Notes: generated by a model not told the origin, from the sequence alone. 64,000 nt of DNA from Polytrichum commune (GCA_950295325.1 OX485803.1:69331554-69395553); one strand, 5' to 3'. Positions 21,185-34,512 are shown, counted from the first letter of the stretch. Numbers and translations are program-made.

Positions 21185-24100
21185 CTACGGTAATGTTGTC
21201 AGAATTGAACATTGGTGCAAATCGATGGTTGTCAAAGAAGTCAAGTTCCCCAATCCCTCCGGTAATGTTGTTAGCCTCGTACAACCAGACAAATCCAGGG
21301 TTGTCAAAGAAGTCAAGGTCCCCAATCCCTCCCGTAATGTTACGAGGCTTGAACACTTGGACAAATTAAGGCTTGTCAAAGAAGTCAAGTTCCCCAATCC
21401 CTCCGGTAATGTTGTCATGCTTGAACAATGTGACAAATCGAGGGTTGTCAAAGAAATCAAGGTCCCCAATCCCTCCGGTAATGTTACGAGGCTCGAACAC
21501 TTGGACAAATTGAGGCTTGTCAAAGAAGTCAAGTTCCCCAATCCCTCCGGTAATGTTGTCATGCTCGAACACTCTGACAAACCGAGGAATGTCAAATCAA
21601 TCAAGTTCCCCAATCCCTCCGGTAATGTTATCAGCCTCGTACAACCTGACAAATCAAGGGTTGTCAAAGAACTCAGGTTCCCCAATGCCTCCGGTAATGT
21701 TGTCAGGCTCCTACAGCTTGACAAATTGAGGGTTTCCAAAGAAGTCAAGTTCCCCAATCCCTCCGGTAATGTTACGAGGCTCGAACACTTGATAAAATTG
21801 AGGATTGTTAAAGAAGTCAAGTTACCCAATCCCTTCGGTAATGTTTTGAGGCTCGAACAATTCCACAAATAGATGGTTGTCAAAGAAGTCAAGTTCCTCA
21901 ATCCTTCCGGTAATGTTGTCAGCCTCGTACAACCTGACAAATCGAGGGTTTCCAAAGAAATCAAGTTTCCCAATCCCTCCGGTAATGTTGTCATGCTCGA
22001 ACACTGTGACAAACGGAGTTTTGTCAAAGAAGTCAAGTTTCCCAATCCCTCCGGTAATGTTGTCAGGCTTGAACATTGGTACAAACCGAGGGTTGTCAAA
22101 GAAGTCAAGTTCCCCAATCCCTGAGGTAATGTTGTCATGCTTGAACAATGTGACAAATCAAGGGTTGTCAAAGAAGTCAAGGTCCCCAATCCCTCCGGTA
22201 ATATTACGAGGCTCGAACACTTGGACAAATTGAGGCTTGTCAAAGAAGTCAAGGTCCCCAATCCCTCCGGTAATGTTGTCATGCTTGAACACTGTGACAA
22301 ACGGAGTTTTGTCAAAGACGTCAAGTTTCCCAATCCCTCCGGTAATGTTGTCAAGCTTGAACATTGGTACAAACCGAGGCTTGTCAAAGAAGTCAAGTTC
22401 CCCAATCCCTGAGGTAATGTTGTTATGCTTGAACAATGTGACAAATCGAGGGTTGTCAAAGAAGTCAAGGTCCCCAATCCCTCCGGTAATGTTATGAGGC
22501 TCGAACACTTGGACAAATTGAGGCTTGTCAAAGAAGTCAAGTTCCCCAATCCCTCCGGTAATGTTGTCATGCTCGAACACTGTGACAAACGGAGTTTTGT
22601 CAAAGAAGTCAAGTTTCCCAATTCCTCCGGTAATGTTGTCAGGCTTGAACATTGGTACAAACCGAGGGTTGTCAAAGAAGTCAAGTTCCCCAATACCTGA
22701 AGTAATGTTGTCATGCTTGAACAATGTGACAAATCTAGGGTTGTCAAAGAAGTCAAGGTGCCCAATTCCTCCGGTAATGTTACGAGGCTTGAACACTTGA
22801 TAAAATTGAGGCTTGTTAAAGAAGTCAAGTTCCCCAATCCCTTCGGTAATGTTTTGAGGCTCGAACAATTCCACAAATTGATGGTTGTCAAAGAAGTCAA
22901 GTTCCCCAATCCTTCCGGTAATGTTGTTAGCCTCGTACACTCTGAGAGACAAAGTGTTCTCAAAGAAGTCAAGTTCCCCAATCCCTCCGGTAATGTAGTC
23001 AGGCTCCTACACCGTGACAAATTGAGGGTTGTCAAAGAAATCAAGTTCCCCAATCCCTCCGGTAATGTTTTGAGGCTTGAACACTTGGACAAATTGAGGC
23101 TTGTCAAAAAAGCGAAGGTCCCCAATCCTTCCGGTGGTATTGTCATGTTCGAATACTCTGACACACAGAATGTTGTAAAACAAGTCAACTTCCACAATCC
23201 CTTCGGTAATGTTACGAGGCTCGAACACCCCCACAAATCGAAGATTATCAAAGAAGTCGAGTTCACCAATCCTTCTCGTAATGTTGTCATGCTCGAACAC
23301 TCTGACAAACAGAGTCTTCTCAAAGCAGTCAAATTCTCCAATCCCTCCGGTAATGTTGTCAGCCTCGTACAACCTGACAAATCGAGGGTTTCCAAAGAAC
23401 TCAAGTTCCCCAATCCCTCCGGTAATGTTGTCAGGCTCCTACAGCTTGACAAATTGAGGGTTTCCAAAGAAGTCAAGTTCCCCAATCCCTCCGGTAATGT
23501 TGTCAGCCTCGTACAACCTGACAAATCGAGGGTTTCCAAAGAAATCAAGTTTCCCAATCCCTCCGGTAATGTTGTCATGCTCAAAAACTGTGACAAACGG
23601 AGTTTTGTCAAAGAAGTCAAGTTTCCCAATCCCTCCGGTAATGTTGTCAGGCTTGAACATTGGTACAAACCGAGGGTTGTCAAAGAAGTCAAGTTCCCCA
23701 ATCCCTGAGGTAATGTTGTCATGCTTGAACAATGTGACAAATCAAGGGTTGTCAAAGAAGTCAAGGTCCCCAATCCCTCCGGTAATGTTACGAGGCTCGA
23801 ACACTTGGACAAATTGAGTCTCGTCAAAGAAGTCAAGTTCTCCAATCCCTTCGGTAATGTTTTGAGGCTCGAACAATTCCACAAATTGATGGTTGTCAAA
23901 GAAATCAAGTTCCCCAATCCTTCCGGTAATGTTGTCATGCTCGAAAACTCTGAGAGACGGAGTGTTCTCAAAGAAGTCAAGTTCCCCAATCCCTCCGGTA
24001 ATGTTGTCATGCTGTCACAGTCTGACAAATCAAGGGTTGTCAAAGAAGTCAAGTTACCCAATCCCTCTGGTGATGTTGTCAAGCTCCTACACCATGACAA

Positions 24101-25640
24101 ACCGAGGATTGTCAAAGAAGTCAAGTTCCCCAATCCCTCCGGTAATGTTGTCATGCTCGAACACTTTGACAAATGGAATGTTGTCAAAGAAGTCAAGTTC
24201 CCCAATCCCTCCGGTAATGTTGTCAGCTTCGTACAACTACACAAATCGAGGGTTCTCAAAGACCTCAAGTTCCCCAATCCCTCCGGTAATGTTGTCATGC
24301 TTGAACAATGTGACAAATTGAGGGTTATCAAAGAAGTCAAGTTCCCCAATCCGTCCGGTAATGTTGTCATGCTCGAACACTCTGATAAACGGAGTTCTCT
24401 TAAAGAAGTCAACTTCCCCAATCCCTCCGGTAATGTTACGAGGCTCGAACACTTGGACAAATTGAGGCTTGTCAAAGAGGTCAAGTTCCCCAATCCCTCC
24501 GGTAATATTGTCATGCTCGAACACTCTGACAAATCGAGGGTTGTCAAAGAAGTCAAGTTCCCCAATCCTTCCGGTAATGTTGTCAGGCTCCTACACATTG
24601 ACAAATCGAGGGTTGTCAAAGAAATCAAGTTCGCCAATCCCTCCGGTAATGTTGTCAGGCTGTCACAGTCTGACAAATCAAGGGTTATCAAAGAAGTGAA
24701 GTTCCCCAATCCTTCCGGTAATGTTGTCAAGCTTCTACACATTGACAAATCGAGGGTTGTCAAAGAAGTCAAGTTCCCCAATCCCTCCGGTGATGTTGTC
24801 AGGCTCCTACACCATGACAAACCGATGAATGTCAAAGAAGTCAAGTTTCCCAATCCCTCCGGTAATGTTAGGAGGCTTGAACACTTGCACAAATTGAGGC
24901 TTGTCAAAGAAGTCAACTTCTCCAATCCCTCCGGTAATGTTACGAGGCTCGAACACTTGGACAAATTGAGGCTTGTCAAAGAGGTCAAGTTCTCCAATCC
25001 CTCCGGTAATATTGTCATGCTCGAACACTCTGACAAATCAAGGGTTGTCAAAGAAGTTAAGTTCCCCAATCCCTCCGGTAATGTTATCAGGCTCCTACAT
25101 ATTGACAAATGGAGGGTTGTCAAAGAATTCAAGTTCCCCAATCCCTCCGGTAATGTTGTCAGGCTTGAACAATAATACAAATCGAGGGTTGTTAAAGAAG
25201 TCAAGTTCCCCAATCCCTCCGGTAATGTTGTCATGCTCTCACACTCTGACAAATTGAGGGTTGTCAAAGAAGTCAAGTTTTCCAATCCCTCTGGTAATGT
25301 TGTCATGCTCCAACACTCTGACAAATCGATTGTTGTCAAAGAAGTCAAGTTCCCCAATCCCTCCGGTAATGTTGTCAGTCTCATACAACCAGACAAATGG
25401 AGGGTTGTCAAAGAAGTCAAGTTCCCCAATCCCTCCGGTAATGTTTTGAGGCTCGAAGAATTCGACAATTCGAGGGTTGTCAAAGAACTCAATTTCCCCA
25501 ATCCATCTGGTAATGTTGTCATGCTTGAACAACGGGACAAATCTAGGGTTCTTAGAGAAGTCAAGTTCCCCAATCCCTCTGGAAAGGTTGTCAATGACCT
25601 ACAAATCAATAGATGTAGGGAGCTGAAATACATGTGTACA
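19215..25640 (-). repeat. 72-bp tandem repeat array encoding 24-residue LRRs, about 89 units
   Basis: The plus strand repeats TCAAAGAAGTCAAGTTCCCC, AATCCCTCCGGTAATGTTGTC and a more variable 30-bp part at 72-bp intervals for about 6.4 kb. Units from about 21.2 to 25.6 kb are regular and in one frame. Because the period is a multiple of three and the unit has no stop in several frames, long spurious frames open on both strands. The homogeneity points to unequal exchange or gene conversion; collapse or expansion during assembly is also possible. Confidence 0.95.
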
Positions 25641-28600
25641 ATGCCTTTGTGAATGTTGAAAGGGCTCGGTGAAATTTCTTCATTTAGTAAAATGCCTTCA
25701 AGTTTTTGGTACATCTGTGTTTGGAAAATATAAAAAACATCAAAATCACATCTTCGTAAATAAAGTGGTGATACAAATCAAATGTTGTCATTAACAAACA
25801 AGAGAAAATATAAACTATTTTAGTGCATATTACATGAACATCTAGTATATGTTTGTACAACTTAGATATGAACCCTCTCACCAACATGTTTGAAACTCAA
25901 TTTGGCTACAAACAACCTAATTTTAATGGCTTCCATATAAGAATACCTTGTTTTTTTGTTCATTTGCTAAAGGAATCATGTCTTTTTTCCAAATTCGAGT
26001 ATCCTTATACACCTCGTCCATCTCAACCATCATTCGTCCCATGTCGCGTAGTTGGTCATGCATCTCTAGGAATCCGTCTGCGTTTATTTTGACCAAGGAC
26101 CTATCCACCAACACATCAAGCACGCGACTTGGAGATGCACATTTAGTCAAAACTCTTTTTTTTTTATGTCCCATGGGAAAGAAGCATGCTATGTCTATAA
26201 ACAAATTTTTTTCTTCGTCTTTCAATCCATCAAAACTGACCCTTAATGTACTCCAAAGCCCTTGATCACCATCCAAACATCTACCTCTTTTCATCCTTTG
26301 GAAAGCCCGTTCCCAACTTCGAATCCTCTCCTTTCCTCGCAAGAATGCACCCATGACTTTCAAGCTCAAAGGCAAGCCATTACAAGCTTTCACAATTTTG
26401 TCACGTATATCAAGGAATTCTAGTGACAATTGTCCTTCATCTAAGGAAGCATAAGAATTAAAGAGTTCATGTGCTGCATTTCCATCTAACTCCTTGACAT
26501 CTATCTTACCATTCTTACCCATAATATCCTTCATCAGACCCTGATCACGGGTTGTTATGATAATATTGGTGCCTTTGTTGACAAATTGAGCATATGTTGG
26601 AATTATATCACGCACTTGAACTTGATCTAGTGGATCATCCAATATAAGAATGACTTTCTTGCTCACCAACAACTCCCTCACCATTTGTTGTGCATCCACC
26701 TCATTAGGCTTTGCTTCGTTGTCCAAGCTTCCAAGTTTTTGTAGAATTTCCCATAGGATTTCATGTGAACTTCTACTTTTCAATTGTTCAATGAAGCATG
26801 ATGCATTGTATGTGGATTTCACATCATCGAATACAGCCTTAGCCAAGGTGGTCTTCCCTATTCCACCCATACCAGTGAGACCCAAGATATTCACTTGTTT
26901 AAGATGAATTCTCACTTTAGCAAGCTTGCTTTCAAGATCAACCAATTTTTCATTTTGTGTTGATGGTTCATCCACCTATACCAAGAATACATATGTTAGG
27001 ATCCTATGGTAAGAGTTCAATAATCAAAATCCAATTTTAAGAAAATTTAATTAATAACTACAAAAACACGACATGTGATAGGTAAACAATAAGCACATTA
27101 CAGTAGAATGTATTCTTACCTTCCTTTTGACATGCTTTGAGGCTTTCAATTTCCTTTCCATATTTTGGGTCTTAGACCCGTCTTTCTCAAACCGTGGTAT
27201 ATCATTCGAGTATGTTCCAATCATGAACTCCGTCTTCAAGGTTGTGAGTCGTTCACAAATGTTAGAAAATGTTGGCCTTTGTGAAGGATCTTCAACCCAA
27301 CATTCTTCGATCAACACGGTAAGCTCGTCACAATTGATAGGTAGGTCTGGCCTAACATGATCTTTTATCTTTTGTAAGATGTCCTTTCTGTTCTCAGTGT
27401 CCCAATACGGTTGCTTAAGAGAAAGAATCTCTGAACATGTCATAGCAAATGACCATACATCAGCTTGGAAAGGACATGCCGCACAAGGTGGGTCTTCTTT
27501 GCTTTTGTTCTTCATCTCAGGTGCCATATACTTTGGTGTACCAATAGTATATATTTGTAATTCTGGTTTGCTTTGAACCTCCATTTTGGAAGTATCATAA
27601 TCCATCAATTTGACAAAACCATGGCCACAATCTCCCTCTAATCTCGAGGTTGTCATGGAGCTTAGAAGCACATTGTCTGGCTTCAAATCAAGATGGGCAA
27701 CATACATGTCATGAAGATAACACATGCCCTTTGCAATTTGATACATTATATCAATTGCAACAACATATGATAAGGTTTTCTTTTGCTTCTTCAAGAAACC
27801 GCCCAAGCTCATCTCCATAAATTCCATTACTAAATATAATTCTTGTGAGACTTCCATTGTTTCATCAAGACTCTCCTCAAGGTTTTCAATAGTTCCACAA
27901 CCGATGAATTTGATGATGTTCGGATGGCTCAAACCTGCTAAGATTTTGGCTTCTTTGAGAGAATTTGGAAAAGCTTTCATTACTTTTGTTGCACTTTGAA
28001 GTCCCATCCAACTTGATTTGTACACTTTGCCCGCTGCTCCAGACCCTAATTCTTTCAAGAACTTTGGTTTCATAAAATCCTCTAAAACCTCCAAAGCATC
28101 CAATTCTGCACCTTTCACTCGTTGCAAGTCATATTCCAATCTCCTCAACAAATATTTTGCCAATTCATAGTCCTCCATATCATTGGGCATTGTTTTTAGC
28201 CATTCTTTTAGGTCTTCTTCATCACCTTGAATTTCGTCATAAGTGGCCACATTAAAATCAATAAGTGGGATGTCATATTGTGACTCCACACACGAAGGTG
28301 AATACATTTTGCATATTGCATCCCAAAAACACTTCAAATCATACACAAGTTCTCGAAACGCCTCCCTATTGTTCATTTGAAATGCAACTGCATGGCACCA
28401 TTCTTGCTTCCCACAATCTTCAATCAATACTCGTACTCTTTGAATAATGCGACATAATTCCGCAAGCACAAGCCCAATATTGGGGGTCTCATTAGTAGAC
28501 ATGATCATGTCGTTGAAAGAATACACAACTTGGTTGAGTTTGTTGAGGAGATTTTCACATTGTTTCCTATTCAACACTTGCTTTGTCTTGAGAACCTCAT

Positions 28601-28748
28601 GAAGTTTGGTCACTTCTTCACTCTGCCATTCCAAAATACCTCCATGCTTATTTTGTCCTTGTCCTTTTCGCACGTATGTCCAAAACTTGTATGAGCAAAT
28701 ACTTATGAAACCCCAAATTAAAAACCGTTCCAAAATCTTGGCCATCAT
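21185..28748 (-). CDS. Kinase-NB-ARC-LRR resistance-like protein with about 61 LRRs
   Basis: Three exons: 28748-27120, 26975-25947 and 25714-21185, joined in phase 0 by good GT..AG introns of 144 and 232 bp, giving about 2,395 residues. Residues 5-24 are hydrophobic (possible membrane anchor). A helical region follows, resembling the DUF1221/HeLo-type N-terminus of some plant kinases. The kinase spans about 232-503: glycine loop GSGAAGKVY, Lys255, Glu266, HLD in place of HRD (non-RD), DYD in place of DFG, APE at 409-411. NB-ARC: P-loop GMGGIGKTT (578-586), LILDDP, TTRD, GLPL and MHD. LRRs of 24 residues ([20 protein letters not shown]) fill the rest. The first in-frame ATG is at 28748; the frame opens slightly upstream only through TTG. 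Expected role: intracellular pathogen sensing. It ends at a TAG inside the LRR array, so it may be truncated. Confidence 0.85.
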
Positions 28749-31700
28749 GGAACATTTGTTATTTCCCAAACATGTGGATATTCATATAATGACCTATTTT
28801 GCACACCATAACCTTGTAAGTACACAATGATTGTCTTGATCTACCATAACAATATAGAAACGTCATATTCTTAGCAAAGTTATAAAATGATTGACAACAA
28901 TAATAAGTAAATCACTCTACAAAACACAATGCAAAAGTTGATCATCCTAAAGGAAAATCCAAACTCTAATGTTGGGATGAAATCATTTACTATCTAAACA
29001 AATAAAAGTTTTTATAATGCCAAGAATGAAAGTGAAAGTAGTTTCTCAGCTTCAAAACTACACCAAAAGCATTATTTGATGTCATTTGGACTTACACTTT
29101 GCTATAATTCTTAACAAACAAATTACAAATATGTATTATGCCAATAATGTGCAAGAATGCATATGATGAAAATGGCCATTCCAAATAAAGAGTTATAGCA
29201 ATGCGACAATCAAGTGCATCTTGCTAATTAATGTTACCACTCATGGTTTTGTGCCCTAAATGAGGCCTAATTTGGTATTTTCTTGGTCAACTACCTGAAA
29301 CATCTAGAAGCTTCTAGAGTTTTAATTTCCATCCAACTACAAAGTGGAAACTAACCAAGTTTTATACACTGTATATCAAACAAACCAACAAAATAAATAG
29401 ATGACAATTTTGAATCTTGGTGTCACCAACAAGATCTCCTTGAGAAGCTTGTAATTGCTTCAATTAAGCCCCAACAATGAATTAATGTATTGAACGGATG
29501 CATGGCCAAACTTCAATTATTTCAACAAACAAGTTACAAACAAACTATGCGTTCAGTGGATCATACAAATGAGCAAAACCGTGTGCATCATCATGGCCCT
29601 CTCAATTCAAGACACTCTCACATAAAGATTTTGAACTTTGTCCAAATGTCGATTGATGTAGTTCAACAATACTATCCTTCCACCTTTTAATAGTGAAGAT
29701 ACTTTTCTTCTTCATTCCTTGGTGGTGAAAATTTCAATCTTCATGCGTGCCTATAATTTAACACTTGACAATTTGTAGGAAGATGAAATTCATTGGATCA
29801 GTGCTATTGTTCTTAATCCTTCAAAAGACGCCAAACAAGTAAACAGAAACTTCAATCTTACCCAATTTCAGAATGAAACTTGCTCAATGAGCCTACAAGG
29901 ATGTGCGTCACTAAGTACATATGGACAACCTTAATTCTTGTCATGAGAAGTTGCATGCTCTCGTTATCTGTTATGTCAATGACCATGAATTTAGACAACC
30001 CATTGTGACGACCCACTAACCTATGGCAAGGCACAAAGAAATTGTTGCCTATAGAGTGCCTCTCATTCATCCAACAAAACGTCGTGAAATAGTATGCATG
30101 TAGATCGAGGGTTCCTAATTTTTCAACATTATAATTACCTCCAACGGACCAAATTACTACAACAATATATAGTTGAGATGAAATAACCACAACCCTATGT
30201 AAGACCCTTTATTTTACATGCATGGATGAGGGGTACACTCATAAATTAGGATCATGAATGTCATCGCCTCTTCAATCCAATGTGTAGGACATGTGGATCG
30301 CACCACTATTGAAAGTGGCACAATAAACACCCCCACATCCTTTTCCACATCAACCCAACCACTATTGAGAATTTTGCACTATTACAAAATGTGGGATTTA
30401 AAGTGTGGCTTCAATTTTGGGTTCATTTTGGGTTGAGTTCAAAAGTTTAAAACCATCACCCAACTATCACATAGGACACATCCCATCAAATAAATGTACG
30501 CTTTATAGAAACCCGCATTATGTAGTAGTGTTATTGATTTGGAGGTCTTCATGATAAATAGTAGTTTAGTAGTGATCAAAGAAACATGCAGAACCCCAAA
30601 AACCATTACTACATTATACCAAGATAAAGCGTGTGGCACTCCAAACCATACCTCTAGCCCTTAAATGATCAAGCAACCCAAAATGGGTCGCCACCTACTA
30701 TTCTACTTGGGTTTGCAACCCACTAGGTGGCAATCCACATGGATGGAAAGCTATCTAGTGGTGTAGGGTGTTGCCCACTACCATGTGAGCCAAAATAACA
30801 TATAAAATCCTCATATTCCAAGCATATAAGATTTTTTCATAGGTTGACATTGCATGTTTTGGGAGACAATTTCATGTGCTATCCAAATACATGAGCCAAA
30901 TTTAGTAACCTATATCTTTCACATATAATGCCCAATTTGGGTGGGGTTTCCTTCCTTAGGACAAGGTGGCGGTTTTGCACAACTTGCCTAGACGGATTTG
31001 GTCCAAAACTTAGTGTACATGTTGTTTGCCCCGCGATGAAGGGGAAATCTCCCAAAATGACCTCATGTGGTACTTCCCATCTTTGAGGGTGACAAATGTC
31101 ATCTAAATTTGCTAAAAAAACCAAATTTTTGGGAGCAGCTCATTTGTCATCCACATAATGTATTATGGCAAAGTTGCCAACTTTTGAAATTTTGTGGCAT
31201 GACCAAAATGGTCATGAAGCAAGAAAAAATAGAGTTTTTTCTAGCTACCCACGGATGAAGAACTTGTTCAATATGTCAAGTTGACATAGCAAATGTGGTC
31301 TAATCGACTTCAAATTCTCAGATTCAATGTATGGTAGTGCAGTTCAAATCTACATGGTTCGATTTGAAGAAAACAAAGCCTATTTTGCTACATAATAAAA
31401 AACTTTGTAATACTGTTGGAATGTGAAGGCTTGAGCGCTTAGGGGCTAGAGACTTCCCAAGTACTCACCCTCAACTCTGGATGATGATGCTTTGGGGGCA
31501 AATCAAATCTCTATAAACCATGCATGTAGGCTCAATCAAGTTCTAGCAACTAGTACGCAGTTCGTTAAACCCCATGTTTCACCATGCCCATAAATGGACG
31601 TGCATCAACAAACCTCATTAATTTGAAGCAATATCAACTGCAACTCTTGGAGAGTGTGCAGGTGGAGGGGCTCAAGGTCACCTAACATATTTTGTCACAA

Positions 31701-32907
31701 TTATCAAAAAATAATCAACAAACTTTCGAGGCACAGTAGTATCAATAGAGTTAGTGTTATCATAAAGCACACGATTGACGTATGCATATACAAGGCCCTA
31801 CACTTCATCGCCTTAACCCTATTATCTAGGATTTTGGTGGATGTCCCATTTTCGCCAATGGGACCATCTACCTCCAGCCTAGATATTGGCAGAGGGCTGC
31901 GAACTCTAGGGCTACGAATGGGTAGCTCTGACCACTAGTTAAAAATGAGCCAGTGGAGTTTGAAAAATATCCAGTTCATGGTCAAGACTTTACGCACATC
32001 GCCTATCGGTTTGGGAGAATCTATATTTAAGTGAAAATAAATTGATAGAGGAAAACTGAAAGATATCAACATGTAACCGGTTGGACTTGGAACAATGAAC
32101 AGGGAGAACCCACTGCTAGTTATAGATTATAACTGATTGAGTTTGAGAAACAACTTGTTAAAGTTCAAAGCTTCAAAACAGTTACCGATCATTTCAAGGA
32201 ATCTATGAACTATGCCCCAAATCGATAGAGAAAAACCAAAAGATTACACCATATAACCGGTTGAACTTGGAAACACTGGGATTTTGACCCATCATGCCTA
32301 AAAATGATGCAGAAATAATACAACCCCTCTTATAGGAAAATGCATGCATTAATTCTCTCTCTCTCCGCGATAAAAGGTACACACGCACCTGAGAGTTTGT
32401 AGAAGATGGAAGTTAGTATTTCGAACATTAGTAACACGCGCTTCCGCTTCCACCTCCAACTTGAACTTCAAAATGTTCTGCTATTACCATCATAATCATT
32501 CACGCAACCGCCGTGACAATTTTCACGAAGCTTCTCAACTCGTAGTTCGTCAATGTACTTCTGGAATGAGAGTCTAACTTCAATTTCTCTCACAACTCTT
32601 GTTTGCAATGTTGCTCCTGCACAATAGATGCACGGATCAGTTCAAACAATCCTACACTACATTGCCCAAACTAATTAACAATTGTTCTTTCTTTCTCTCA
32701 CGTAGTGTTGAAGCAACATGTGTTGCGGGTGTTGTTATATTAGATAAGACTTTAAGACTAGCCACAATAAGACTTCGAACGGAATATCAAAGCCCGATGC
32801 CAAAACCGCCGAGAGAGAATTGTAAGTTGATACAAGTGTCTGCAAGTCCAGGTGCACTTGGTTTGTCAATTTTTGTGTGTGTGTATTGAGGCCTTGCAAA
32901 ATCACAC
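28749..32907. other. Intergenic region upstream of the resistance-like gene
   Basis: AT-rich DNA with no coding block I can support. It presumably holds the promoter of the minus-strand gene, but no TATA box could be assigned. A perfect 16-bp palindrome lies at 29303-29318. The short frames present have no recognisable product. Confidence 0.5.
29303..29318. promoter_or_regulatory. Perfect palindrome resembling a heat-shock element
   Basis: TCTAGAAGCTTCTAGA is a perfect 16-bp palindrome containing alternating GAA/TTC units (GAAgcTTC), as in heat-shock factor sites. It lies about 560 bp upstream of the resistance-like gene start. A chance origin is possible. Confidence 0.3.
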
Positions 32908-33165
32908 ATGGCTAAACCAAATGTGGAGCCCACAACCAAGTTGGTTGACTATGTGCAAACTATGTTGAACGAAGGAACTCGATTCAAACAAATTGCAGAG
33001 TCATTGAACATCCATGATCCAAGAGAATTGAAACGAATGATGACCAAAGCATTGGGATATAAATTCCGAGTACATCACCATTTCACAACAAAGGAAATGT
33101 CCAATACCATTAGGGTGCCCTTCCTATTACAGAGCATAGGGCAAATTGGGGGTTCCAGCATGTGA
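32908..33165 (+). CDS. Unidentified short ORF, 85 codons
   Basis: An ATG-started frame with a basic, helix-prone product: a predicted helix (TTKLVDYVQTMLNEG), then FKQIAESLNIHDPRELKRMM, then a His-rich turn. The helix-turn-helix-like spacing of QIAESLNI..PRELKRMM would suit a small DNA-binding fragment, for example from a transposase, but I do not recognise a family. No intron signals are needed. It may be a remnant. Confidence 0.25.
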   Translation: MAKPNVEPTTKLVDYVQTMLNEGTRFKQIAESLNIHDPRELKRMMTKALGYKFRVHHHFTTKEMSNTIRVPFLLQSIGQIGGSSM

Positions 33166-33389
33166 GGGCAGCACTTGCACTGGAAATTATAGGGTTGACC
33201 TTCCTATCACTGGAAATTATAACTGGATAATTTGTTCAAACATAGTTAAAGTTTGTTTCTGTTGAAGAGAACTCTTTTGGAACCCACACTAGACTTTCAG
33301 CAATTAAAAAGTGTATAACCTTACTAGAGATTGACGCCTCAAGAATATGCACAATGAAATTACAATTAGTTTGCAGAAACACTAGGTGA

Positions 33390-33830
33390 CAGCCATTTCA
33401 GGTACAATATTACCACGGTGCCAACACCATCTTCATCAAATGCCATCGCATCCTTCTCTTGCGGATCATGATACCTCATAAAATCTCCTACAGTTAACAA
33501 AAATGTAGATCATTATACAAGCCTTCCAGATCCAGTGCTATTATCTACATCTAACCAACATCATGCCAGTGTAAATTTGTGCATTCTATAAAACCATCTG
33601 TTGGTGGGATGCTTGTCAAGCTTTTCAAAGGTAAGCCTTAGATCTCACCAGAACTTCTGGGGCACATTTGACTTGAGAAATGGTGTCGACTAAAGTAGTT
33701 CAGTCTCCGTGCCCCGTTTAGTCTTCCGTTCTGGAGCAGGCAAACCTGCAACAGCTGCTTCTTGCTCCTCTGCTGCTGCCTTCAGGGTTGAATCATGGAG
33801 TTTAATGTAAGACCTGAAAGGCAGGAAAAA
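33390..33830 (-). pseudogene. Two exon-like blocks of an unidentified gene
   Basis: On the minus strand, a block starting after CTGCCTTTCAG (about 33820) encodes an Ala/Glu-rich segment (LKAAAEEQEAAVAGLPAPER) and reaches a TAG near 33697. A second block after TTAACTGTAG (about 33488) reads MRYHDPQEKDAMAFDEDGVG. Both have good acceptors and coding-like composition, but their frames do not join cleanly, so they look like pieces of a broken gene. No family was recognised. Confidence 0.3.
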
Positions 33831-34512
33831 GTGTCATCAATCTCGTCAACACACAATGATCACATAAAAAAATAATGCAACTCCAACCATCGATGAGATG
33901 CGGCCATCTGACTCTTCAACAGGCATGACTGATGGATTTTGCTTCTGGTTACAGTAACCCGGCATGATGAAAATTTTGGTATTGTAGCGAGGATGATATG
34001 TCCTAATACAAAGCTAATCGAAATCTCTAGTTGCTGCGTTACAGATAAATACGCAGTCACGTACGCTGGTTTTTTTTTTCTTACTTCTTTTTTCTTTCCC
34101 CTAAATCTGAAGTCTCAAATGTCCCTCCAAGCTGTCAAGAGGATGAAGTTCCTACATAAGAAAAATTGATGAAAAGGGAAAATTTGCAGCTGGGATTGAG
34201 GTGAAGTCCAAGACCTCCAGAAAAATGAGATCACTTGCTCATCTGTCACCCCTAAGCTAGTCTGACAAATTTGCAGTAGAAGCTTAGAGATAGAGGGTCA
34301 GCATGGCCTCACACAGACAGCTTGAGAGAGTCTGGATCTAAAGTCACAATGAAAAAAAATCAATAAAATGAGAGACTTCTCGAAACCCTAATGGTCCTAT
34401 GGTCACATTCTACTCACAACAAACAAGCAAGCAGAAAGAGAAAGCGGAAGAAACGATTCTGTGTGACAGAAAACGCAGAGTGCTGCCATAATACACAGAG
34501 CTCGAGCCTCAG

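Noticed and set aside
19215..25640. Regular repeat array as a CRISPR locus
   Set aside because: There are no unique spacers of constant size between identical short repeats; the whole 72-bp unit repeats and encodes LRRs, in a eukaryotic setting.
21006..25652. Long open frames on the + strand and in other frames over the LRR array (up to about 480 codons)
   Set aside because: They come from the 72-bp period, a multiple of three with no stop in several frames. Their products are low-complexity repeats without a known fold, while the minus-strand frame gives textbook LRRs in phase with the NB-ARC exon.
28748..28769. N-terminal extension starting MGNNKC that would be myristoylated
   Set aside because: The codon at 28769 is TTG, not ATG, and a TGA lies just upstream in frame. 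The first ATG is at 28748, so no Gly2 exists.
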